A stretch of 64,000 nt of DNA from RPQJ01 sp963732415 (lineage in GTDB: Bacteria; Pseudomonadota; Gammaproteobacteria; Steroidobacterales; Steroidobacteraceae), in the NCBI GenBank assembly GCA_963732415.1, contig CAVSZK010000016.1:62001-126000 (forward strand). The letters run 5' to 3'. Both the position numbers and the translations under genes were made by a program. Below are positions 55,000 through 62,829 of the stretch, in pieces (position 1 is the first letter of the stretch; every line of letters starts with the position of its first letter). The notes under the pieces are model-generated. The model saw only the letters and a program-made list of their open reading frames with translations. It made no database searches and was not told where the DNA came from.

Positions 55000-56640
55000 A
55001 TGAAGCAGTTCTCGTGGCTGAAGAACCTCGCATTCTTGGTGTTGATCGCCATCGCGGCAGCCGGCTGTTCCGGCGGGAGTCACAAACACCCGGCGACACT
55101 GTCATCCATCTCGGTCACCCCGTCCAACCCGTCCGTCCCGGTCGGTGGCACCCAGCAATTCACAGCAACGGGGAAGTACAGCAATGGGAAAGTGCAAGAC
55201 CTGACCGCTTCCGTCGCGTGGGCGTCGTCTCGCACCGATATTGCGACGATCAGCGGTTCCGGACTCGCCGCAGGTGTGGCCCCCGGTAACGCGACCATAA
55301 CTGCGGGTTCGGGGACCATCGCCGGGTCAACGATCCTCACCGTGACTCAACCCACCCTGACATCGATCAGGGTGACGCCGCTCAGTCCACAGATCGCGCT
55401 AGGAGAAAACCAGCGTTTCACTGCGGTCGGGACCCTGACCGACGGCAGCACGCTGGACGTCACGACAACGGTCACATGGTCCTCCAGCGACGTGGACGTA
55501 CTCCTGTTGAACAACTCGGCCGGTCGGTACGGCATGGCCAATACTCGCGGCCCGGGCCCAGCAACCGTCACCGCGACGAGCGGGAACATTTCGGGCACCA
55601 CAACCGCCTCGGTCGTACGCCGCACTCCTCGGTTCCTGTACGCAACCCGCTTCCAAACGAGTGACGTCGCCGGATTCCACGTGGACTCGACCACAGGGGC
55701 ACTCGTCCAGGTCAGCGGGTCGCCGTTTCCGACGACGACTGGCTCCGCTTCTATTGCTGTGAGCCGGGATCACCGGTTTGCCTACACAGCAGATTTCGAT
55801 CGCGATCAGATTTCAGCATTTGCAATCGATCCGTACGGGGCGCTGGTGCCTATTCCCGGTACGCCATTTGCGGGACCGGACGGCGTACTGTCGCTGGTCG
55901 CACACCCCACGGCGGACTTTCTGTATGCCTCGGGCCAAGGCGGTGAAGTGATGGTTCTCTCGATTGACCCGCTCACCGGCGCACTTGGCCGTGTCAGTTC
56001 CATTGTTATCGGCAATGCTCCGCAGTACAGCGCGATTACGTATGACGGAACATTTTTCTACCAGACCATTTCTTCAGCAGCACAGATCGCCGGCTTCAAG
56101 GTTCTTCCAGTCGGAGCATTCATCCCTGTCCCGAACAGTCCTGTATCGACCGCCGTATTCCCGCGAACGATCGCGATCGATCCGGCCGGCAAGTTTCTGT
56201 ATGCCACGATTTCGAGTTCCTTTGCGGGACCGTCAAACTCCGTGCTCGCCTACTCGATCAATGCGCTGGACGGGTCGCTGACCGCCATACCGGGCTCCCC
56301 CTTCACCGCCGGCGAAAACCCTGTCTCTGCAGCTGTGGACGCGTCGGGACGATTCCTTTTTGTCACAAACAACGCGAACTCGGCCAGCGGCAATTCCGTG
56401 TCGGCATTCTCCATCGACTACGGCACCGGAGCCCTGACTGCAGTGCCCGGCTCGCCTTTTTCGACAGCGCCATTTCCAGCGCCGGTGGCCACCGATCCAT
56501 CCGGACAATTCGTCTACGTTGGAACGGACAGCGACGGCATCATGGCGTTTTCCATGAACCAAACCACTGGCTCGTTGACCCCCATAGACGGCGGGCCTTA
56601 TCCAGGAGTCACGGTCTGGTCGATAGTCGTGATCCCCTAA
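55000..56640 (+). CDS. Lipoprotein with Ig-like (BIG2) domains and lactonase-type beta-propeller
   Basis: Exported lipoprotein of 546 residues. The signal peptide ends in IAAAGC (lipobox Cys at about 23). Two bacterial Ig-like domains follow (about 35-115 and 118-205, both with SI(S/R)VTP start and VTW/WASS strands). A seven-bladed propeller then runs to the end, each blade carrying the repeat (F/V)(L/A)Y(A/V)...(V/I)xxF.ID..TGAL..(V/I)PGSPF. Similar propellers are annotated 6-phosphogluconolactonase-like, but lactonase activity is unlikely for a lipoprotein; binding or surface adhesion is more plausible. Codon use is less GC-rich than its neighbours. Confidence 0.8.
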   Translation: MKQFSWLKNLAFLVLIAIAAAGCSGGSHKHPATLSSISVTPSNPSVPVGGTQQFTATGKYSNGKVQDLTASVAWASSRTDIATISGSGLAAGVAPGNATITAGSGTIAGSTILTVTQPTLTSIRVTPLSPQIALGENQRFTAVGTLTDGSTLDVTTTVTWSSSDVDVLLLNNSAGRYGMANTRGPGPATVTATSGNISGTTTASVVRRTPRFLYATRFQTSDVAGFHVDSTTGALVQVSGSPFPTTTGSASIAVSRDHRFAYTADFDRDQISAFAIDPYGALVPIPGTPFAGPDGVLSLVAHPTADFLYASGQGGEVMVLSIDPLTGALGRVSSIVIGNAPQYSAITYDGTFFYQTISSAAQIAGFKVLPVGAFIPVPNSPVSTAVFPRTIAIDPAGKFLYATISSSFAGPSNSVLAYSINALDGSLTAIPGSPFTAGENPVSAAVDASGRFLFVTNNANSASGNSVSAFSIDYGTGALTAVPGSPFSTAPFPAPVATDPSGQFVYVGTDSDGIMAFSMNQTTGSLTPIDGGPYPGVTVWSIVVIP

Positions 56641-57132
56641 ACACGAAGGGAGAGCACCAACTGAAACGGGCGGGCCACCAGAAGGCGCGGCGAGGCGGGA
56701 ACAGACTGGTCGCGCCAACTATAGGTGTCGCCAAACTCAGCCCGTCCGGGCTGACACCAAGGCGCTGACCGCGCTACTGCCCCGGCCCAGCGCCGGGGTT
56801 TCTGTATGAGGACAATGTCCGCTCCTGGCCGATATTACGCCTACGCGAAGGACTGCTTTCCCTCAGCCCCGGGCAGCGACCCCGAACCCGCCCCGAAAGC
56901 AGACCCTCTAAGCCTGCAGCCGACCCTGAGCGGTCTTTCCAGTACGTGAAGAAGCAGACGCTCGCGGTAATGCCACACGGCCGGCGCGATCGGTGGCGGC
57001 GCTAAAGCAGCGGGCCGTCCCCACACCGGGACGGCCCGCAACCGAGGTACTGGACCCTGCGGCTAGTTCACCGTCGTTCCCAAAGGCGTCGCGAACAAGC
57101 CATGGGTTCGGGACCCGAAGGTACCTGCATCG
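56641..57132. other. Non-coding gap, 492 bp, with degenerate repeat motif
   Basis: No gene is supported here. It contains a possible terminator (56780-56801, listed separately), a copy of the GAAAGCAGACCCTCTA motif (56895-56910) and CCGCTCCTGGCCGA (56819-56832), which also occurs at 52970-52983. Confidence 0.45.
56780..56801 (+). terminator. Possible intrinsic terminator
   Basis: CCCCGGC (56780-56786) pairs with GCCGGGG (56792-56798) around a 5-nt loop, followed by TTTCT. It lies 140 nt after the propeller lipoprotein stop. The T tract is short, so termination strength is uncertain. Confidence 0.5.
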
Positions 57133-58618
57133 TCACTTTTCATCGACCGGCATGACGCCCGGCGGCCCTTCGAATGTCGCCGGATTCTTCAGCGCAGTGG
57201 CAAGCTCGGGCACCGGCGCGTAGTTGCGCAGGATCAGGTAGAACGGCCCCTTGGGCGTCGGCAGCCAGTTCGATTCCTTGTCCGGTCCGGGGCTCGTCGC
57301 CTGCAGGTACATCGTGAAGGATCCGTCCGGATTCTTCTTGAGGTTGCTCTGGCTGCCAAGGCTGTAGCGGTTGATCGGGTTCGGGACGGTGTAGCTCGTC
57401 GCCTTGTCGTACATCGTCACCGACCAGAATCCCGGCGGCACCGGCTTCGCATAGAGCATTGGGCCCTTGAAGGTGATCGTGTACTTCTTCGCGCCCGTCA
57501 TCGGCTGGTTGTTGCCGTCGAGCACGCCTGAGTAGTAGATCGCCTCGGTCACGGAGTTGGCGGTCAGCCCGAATACGGCGACGTCGAGCCGCGACAAGTA
57601 GTCGGTCCCGCCGAACCCGGTGTTGGCCGGGGGAATGACCCAGCCCTTGGCGAGCCGGCCGGCGAGCGGCATCGTGCCGAGCGCCATGTCCCCGATCTGC
57701 TGGGACGCCGTCTTCATCTGAGCGAGGATCAGCGGGTTCACGGAATCGGCTTTCCACTGCTTGCCGAGTTCGAGGCCAAGGTATTTGAACTGGGGCAGGA
57801 CCGCCTCGATCTCGTTCCTGGGCGGCGGGTTTTCGTTCATGGCCGCCGAGCAGATGGACCAGAACTGCAGCGGATCGTCGAACTTCATGTGGCTCGTCGC
57901 CACCTTGGGGAGCATCTTCGGCATTTCGTAGTTGTACGCTACCGGCTTCGGCGCGGCGCCCTTGGTGAACTCCGACAGCGGCTGCAGTGTGACGCCCGCG
58001 AGCACCTTGCGTGCTGCCGCGAGGTCTGCCTCGTCCTTGACGTACACGCGGGGCTGCAATTCGAGCCAGCGAGTCGGGCTGTCAACGCGCTTCACGCCGG
58101 CAGGCAGGGTGCCTTTCCAGCCCGGGCCGACCAGCGCGAACTTTGCCGCCCTTGTAGCCGGACGCTCCGCCGGCGGGATACACGAAGGCATTGGTCCACA
58201 TGTCGACGATTTCGATCATGTAGTACCGACCGCCCGAGTCGGGGGCGGTGAGGATCACCGGCTCGGCGCCGAGGTCCGCGAAGCCGAAGCCATAGATCAC
58301 GTTGGCATTCGGCGAGACGTAGCCCGATTCGGCGGAAAGCGCGGGCGTGGAAATGTCGTCCAGGCGCCAGAACGTGTTCGGCCTGGCCTTCGGCTTCGGT
58401 CCGAAGGCTACAGACGAGCGCAGGTTGTACATCGCGACCAGCGGCGCGCAATACGTCGCACCCTGCACGGCCAGCGTATAGGTCCAGGTCTCAATGGCCT
58501 TGACCTGCTCAGGTGATGCCTGTGGCGCCTTGTCCTGCGCGACCGACGTAGCTGCGACCAGCGCAAGCGCAACGGAGACGGCCAGTGCGGTGCGGCGGGG
58601 GATTGCGGATTTCAACAT
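57133..58618 (-). pseudogene. DUF1254/DUF1214 exported protein gene with one-base frameshift
   Basis: The gene starts with ATG at 58618 after AAAGGA, with a signal peptide (1-28, ending ATSVAQ). DUF1254 (about 40-155, WTYTLAVQGATYCAPLVAMYN, ESGYVSPNANVIYGFGFADL, YYMIEIVDMWTNAFVYP) leads into a run GGCAAAG. The TTT at 58142-58144 on the plus strand appears to have one extra base, because the second frame (57133-58191) carries the protein on as KFALVGPGWKGTLPAGVKRV through DUF1214 to PPGVMPVDEK. A sequencing or assembly error at this homopolymer is possible. Its function is unknown; such proteins are often found beside sulfatase or hydrolase genes. Confidence 0.85.
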
Positions 58619-58702
58619 GTCAATGTCCTTTATTCTGTGAGCAGTTCTCAAACAGAGAACCGGCCTCGATTGTGGATTTCGGTTTTCTGGTGGCGCAGAC
58701 CG

Positions 58703-59524
58703 TCACTCCGGAAACATCAACTGCACCTGCACGCGCAGCTGCCAGTCCGGGCCGTAGGTCGGCGTCTCGACGTTGTAATACGCGCTGATCTGGCTGTTCA
58801 CCGGCAGCTTGCCCAGGTGGAAGATCTTGCCCACGCCGCCGCCGATCGGCACGGTCCAGGTGTCGTCGCTGTCCGCCTGCCAGTTCGCGGCGATGATCGG
58901 CGCGCTCGTGAGGTAGGCGCCACTCTTGAAGTTGTAGTTCAGGAACGGCTGCACCAGCATCTGGTTGATCGGTGGCGAGGAGTTCGATCCGCTCACCGAC
59001 CAGATGTTGTTCGCGAGCACGCCGTACACCCATGGGCTGCCATGCTCTATCTTGAGAATCACCGCTGTGGGACCGAGACCCCAGCGGTCATTGCCGAGCA
59101 CCTCACTCGTGTTGGTCGGCAGCTGCGCGATGCCGCCGACGCCCCAGATGAGGCCCTTGGGCTGCGCCGGCGAGAGGAATGCCGAGAACTGCGTGTCGCT
59201 CAGTCCGAACGTCGAGCCCTGGCCCGGGTACAGTTCCGGCTGCCAAAGCAGCGGAAAGATCGTGCGCGTGATGATGTTCCACTCATCGCTCACGTGGATC
59301 GGGTAAACCGGCTGGATGTTCAGAATGTTCTGGGTGTTCTCGAGCGGGCCGTAGTTGAAATTGGTGTTGTTCTGGAACGGCACGCTGATCAGGTTGCCGA
59401 CCGGGTTCTGCGCCAGCTTGGCGAGTTCCTCGGTGCTCATCTCGGCGCCTGCTGGCGTCGATGTCGCAGCCAGTACAGACAGGCCCAGGCAAGTCAGCAG
59501 TCGTTGAAGTGATTCGTTCGTCAT
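58703..59524 (-). CDS. Outer-membrane beta-barrel protein of unknown function
   Basis: Predicted outer-membrane protein of 273 residues. The signal peptide ends near residue 27 (STPAGA). The remainder is alternating beta strands with the start block NPVGNLISVPFQNNTNFNYGP and ends in aromatic-rich strands LRVQVQLMFPE. This family is often mislabelled neuromedin U or transporter in databases; the sequence shows only a barrel. It is 11 nt after the propeller gene and 84 nt before the DUF1254 gene, suggesting a common transcript. Confidence 0.78.
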   Translation of the reverse strand: MTNESLQRLLTCLGLSVLAATSTPAGAEMSTEELAKLAQNPVGNLISVPFQNNTNFNYGPLENTQNILNIQPVYPIHVSDEWNIITRTIFPLLWQPELYPGQGSTFGLSDTQFSAFLSPAQPKGLIWGVGGIAQLPTNTSEVLGNDRWGLGPTAVILKIEHGSPWVYGVLANNIWSVSGSNSSPPINQMLVQPFLNYNFKSGAYLTSAPIIAANWQADSDDTWTVPIGGGVGKIFHLGKLPVNSQISAYYNVETPTYGPDWQLRVQVQLMFPE

Positions 59525-59535
59525 CTATTTCACCG

Positions 59536-61614
59536 TCAGGGTGCCGGCTGCGCCGGGCCGATCTGCGGAGTACGCACCGGCTTGGCCATGCCAAAGAAGA
59601 CTACGACGCCCTGCCCGCCACAGCGCGTCGACAGCGCCTCCGACGCGCCCGGATAGCAGCTATCGATGTCCTGCCAGTTGTTCATAACCCAGACATCGCC
59701 TGCAGGTCCGATGGCGAGGTCGGTCTGCATCTGCAGGCCGCCACCAACGTAGCCGCCAGGCGGCGAGATCTGGTCACCGGTCTTCATGCCGGGAGCACAG
59801 GTCTCGGTGCGCACTCCGCATAACTGCACGATAGGGCTCGCCGGCATTGCGAAGTTGCTGATCCAGACGTTGTCATTGCCGTCGACGACCACGGCCCAGG
59901 GGCCAGGCAGGCCACCGCCCTTGAACGGCGAGCCCGGGAATTCGCTTCCATCGGGACGCAGCACCGTGACGCTGCCGCTGCCGCCCTTCTGCTCCGACAT
60001 GGTCTTGGTCAGGTAGTCAGAGGCCGAAAGGACCCCTCCGGTCTTAAGGTGCACCGCCATGTCGACCATGTGCGCCATGCCCATCATTCCGGCGCCGAAA
60101 CGGTTAGTCACCCAGACGTTGCCCTTGCTGTCGATATTCAACCCGCTGTTGTTGGAGCGCACGTTGAAGCGCACCGCCTTAGCCGGGTCGGACGCAGGAA
60201 AGCGGATCACTTTCAAGGAACTGTCTGAAACCCAGATCTGGTCCTGCTGATCAATGGCCAAATGGAACGGCGCCGTGAAGGACTTGCACGGTTCAGCGCT
60301 GTCGCCTTCGCATACGATCCTGCCGTTCTTCCAGTCGCCCTTCGGGAAATACAGCAGCTGACGCTTGGAGATGCCAAGCGCCCACAGGTCACCGTTCGGC
60401 GCGGTGATGATGCCCTGCATCAGCCCGAGCCGGCCGCCAAAATTGATGCCCTCTGGTGGCGTCAGGGGCTTGCCGTTCTTGGCGAACACGGTGATCGACT
60501 TGCTTCCATAGCTTGACAACCAGACGTTGCCCTTCAGGTCGATGGCGGCGCCGAATGTGCCGCCCTCCATGCCGCCGCCCACAAAACCGGTGGTGATCGG
60601 CGACAGCGGCTTGCCGTTGGGATCGAACTTCGACGCGTTGCCCTGCCACAACGCGTCACTGGCCTGCCAGCCGATGGTGAAGTTGTTGCCGACCCAGAGG
60701 TTGCCTTCGGCGTCGAACATCGCCTTGCCGCCGGCGCGGTACCCGCCGCCGTCGAATTTGAGCGGCAGCACCCAGGCGCTGGGCGCGAACTGCAGGTACG
60801 GTGCGTACGGCGCCGTCCGCAGGTTCTTGCCGTTGGGCACGGGATAGAACGCGTCGAGTAGCGCAAACACGCGCTCGGGCTTGTACCAGGGAAACTGCGC
60901 AATCGAATGTGCCGCCGCAAGCGTGTCGGCAGGCGTGCCTCCGGTCGGCCCGGTGGCCGCTGCAAACAGGCTCGCACAGGCGTCGCTCCTGACCTGCGTG
61001 ACGCAGCCCGCGAGTGCGTCGGCGAGCGTGGAAAAGTTCGCCAGCGTCGGCGTCTGGCCACCGTTAAGCGGGTCCTGGATCGTCGCGCCGAGACCGCCGG
61101 TCTGGAGATCGACGAAGCTCGGCACGTTGCCCGCCGCGATCCTGAGCTGCAGAGGCTGGCCCTTGATCGCAGTGCCTGTGATGAACTGGTTGTGCGTCCA
61201 AACGGACGCGACGGTGGTCATCTCGTTGATCGTGACCATGGCCGGCGCCGTCTGGCCCAGCACCGTCACCAGCGAGATGGCCGGATTGTCGCGACCCGAC
61301 TTGCTGGCAATGGGTTTACCACCCCTCGCAACCAGGTACAGGAACGAATCACTGCCTGGTGTGGCCCGCGTGCCGAGCGCAAAGCCGCCATCGACGCCAG
61401 TCCTTGCCTGCGCCAGCTCCCTGGGCGCGCCGGAACTCGCGGCCCATAACGTCACGGTCGCGCCGACGATGGGCGCACCGGCGCCGAGGACGTGCCCGCT
61501 GAGGCCGCCCGCCGCAAGAGCAGGAACCATCGACGCGAGGCCAACGACGGCAAACGCCGCGATTGGCAGTCGACCGGTCACAACTGAGATTCGATGTCTC
61601 GATTCGAGCGTCAT
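59536..61614 (-). CDS. Exported NHL/Vgb-type beta-propeller protein
   Basis: Protein of 692 residues. A signal peptide (ending VPALAAGG, near 36) is followed by a carboxypeptidase-regulatory-like fold (about 38-95, GGLSGHVLGAGAPIVGATVTLW) and a helical middle (100-270). The last 400 residues are a propeller with the repeat AxDxxGNxWVxNxxG (for example MFDAEGNLWVGNN, AIDLKGNVWLSSYG, NIDSKGNVWVTNRFG, VVDGNDNVWISNF). Several cysteines near the C-terminus may form disulfides. ATG at 61614 is chosen over GTG at 61617 because of the AAGGGGAAAC ribosome site. Its function is unknown; the propeller may bind a ligand or a partner protein. Confidence 0.78.
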   Translation of the reverse strand: MTLESRHRISVVTGRLPIAAFAVVGLASMVPALAAGGLSGHVLGAGAPIVGATVTLWAASSGAPRELAQARTGVDGGFALGTRATPGSDSFLYLVARGGKPIASKSGRDNPAISLVTVLGQTAPAMVTINEMTTVASVWTHNQFITGTAIKGQPLQLRIAAGNVPSFVDLQTGGLGATIQDPLNGGQTPTLANFSTLADALAGCVTQVRSDACASLFAAATGPTGGTPADTLAAAHSIAQFPWYKPERVFALLDAFYPVPNGKNLRTAPYAPYLQFAPSAWVLPLKFDGGGYRAGGKAMFDAEGNLWVGNNFTIGWQASDALWQGNASKFDPNGKPLSPITTGFVGGGMEGGTFGAAIDLKGNVWLSSYGSKSITVFAKNGKPLTPPEGINFGGRLGLMQGIITAPNGDLWALGISKRQLLYFPKGDWKNGRIVCEGDSAEPCKSFTAPFHLAIDQQDQIWVSDSSLKVIRFPASDPAKAVRFNVRSNNSGLNIDSKGNVWVTNRFGAGMMGMAHMVDMAVHLKTGGVLSASDYLTKTMSEQKGGSGSVTVLRPDGSEFPGSPFKGGGLPGPWAVVVDGNDNVWISNFAMPASPIVQLCGVRTETCAPGMKTGDQISPPGGYVGGGLQMQTDLAIGPAGDVWVMNNWQDIDSCYPGASEALSTRCGGQGVVVFFGMAKPVRTPQIGPAQPAP

Positions 61615-61704
61615 CACGTTTCCCCTTCAATGGGACCTTCCGTCAAGTGTCTGCACCCATAGCAGCGGCAACGATCGACCGGCAAGCCAAGGCGCGGATC
61701 GGCC

Positions 61705-62742
61705 CTAGTGCCCGTCCGGAAAGACGCGCTTCCAGTCCTTCTGCATGCTGATCACGATCCAGCCCCGCTGCTTCGCTTCGTCATACAGCGCTGGCGTGAA
61801 GGCGCCAACCTTGGTGTCCGGCAGTCCTTTCGCGGGACCGTAGGCGTATTCACGCTTCGCATCATCGTGCAGCACCAGCATCGAGAGCCGCGCGCCATCG
61901 CCGGCCTTCGTGTACTCAAGCATCTGCTGGTCGCCGGTGGAGTTGCCGACCGACATCAGCGGGCGACGCCCGATCATCAGGTGAATGCCTTCGGGCTTGC
62001 CGGCGTTGTTGTCGTTGAGCAGCAGCTTCGGCTCCTTGGTCAGGAACGGCTTGCCGTCCTTGCCGTACCCGTACTTCGTTCCGCCGGCGGTGCCGATTAC
62101 CTGCTCGGGCGGAATGCCGTAGACGGCTTCGGAATACACGCGCACGAAGTCCTGGCCACCGCCGGTGACGATGTAGGTCTTGTAGCCGTTGGCGCGCAGG
62201 TACTTCAACACTTCCTGCATCGGCAGATAGGTCAGCTCCGTGTACCGTCTCTTCCATCGCGGGTCCCTGGCTTCGGCGAGCCACTTCTGTGCTTGCCCCT
62301 CGAAGGTATCGACGGGCAATCCGGTGAGTGTGGCGGCCGCCAACTTCTCGAGGTCAGGCATGGTCAGCTTGGCAATGGACGCGCGATCGCCCTTCAGGAT
62401 CTCCATTACGGTCGAAAACGGCGCTACCGTGGCCAGCTCGGGCTTCGCCTTCACCAGCGCCGGCACGCTCTCGAGGATGTACATCACCTGCGAGTACATC
62501 GGGTGCTCGACCCAAAGAGTCCCGTCCTGGTCGAACGTGGCAATGCGCTCGGCCGGCGGCACGAACTTCGGGCTGCCTTGCGTGGTGGTGTCCTTTACAA
62601 ACGCGACGATCGCCTGTTTGGCGGCACCGTCGTTCCATGATGGCAGCGGGTCGGTCTGCGCCAGTGCGGACACACTGAATGCGACCAGAGCACCCAGTGC
62701 GAAAACACGTGCGGCCGCGATGTTCGGAGTACGGAATTGCAT
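61705..62742 (-). CDS. Exported HAD-superfamily phosphatase
   Basis: Predicted periplasmic HAD-fold phosphohydrolase of 345 residues. A signal peptide (1-29, ending VSALAQ) precedes the HAD motif FDQDGT with nucleophile D71 and acid D73. IVTGGGQDFVRVY (motif II region) and SVGNSTGDQQM (motif IV) follow. Phosphoserine-phosphatase-like enzymes in this superfamily are usually cytoplasmic, so the export signal is notable. ATG at 62742 begins the signal peptide; the frame opens upstream to 62787. It lies downstream of the sulfatase gene. Confidence 0.85.
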   Translation of the reverse strand: MQFRTPNIAAARVFALGALVAFSVSALAQTDPLPSWNDGAAKQAIVAFVKDTTTQGSPKFVPPAERIATFDQDGTLWVEHPMYSQVMYILESVPALVKAKPELATVAPFSTVMEILKGDRASIAKLTMPDLEKLAAATLTGLPVDTFEGQAQKWLAEARDPRWKRRYTELTYLPMQEVLKYLRANGYKTYIVTGGGQDFVRVYSEAVYGIPPEQVIGTAGGTKYGYGKDGKPFLTKEPKLLLNDNNAGKPEGIHLMIGRRPLMSVGNSTGDQQMLEYTKAGDGARLSMLVLHDDAKREYAYGPAKGLPDTKVGAFTPALYDEAKQRGWIVISMQKDWKRVFPDGH

Positions 62743-62756
62743 TTCTTGCCTCCGCC

Positions 62757-62795
62757 AATAAAAAGGTGGGTGATCCTCCCGGATCACCCACTTTG
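62757..62795 (-). terminator. Rho-independent terminator after the sulfatase gene
   Basis: On the minus strand GTGGGTGATCC pairs perfectly with GGATCACCCAC around a 4-nt loop (arms 62781-62791 and 62766-62776), followed by CCTTTTTATT. This 11-bp stem and T tract are a textbook intrinsic terminator. It lies 35 nt downstream of the sulfatase stop and 14 nt upstream of the phosphatase ATG, so phosphatase expression depends on read-through or a promoter in this gap. Confidence 0.9.
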
Positions 62796-62829
62796 TTGCT
62801 TCACATGTCGAACATTGCGGATCGGCTGA

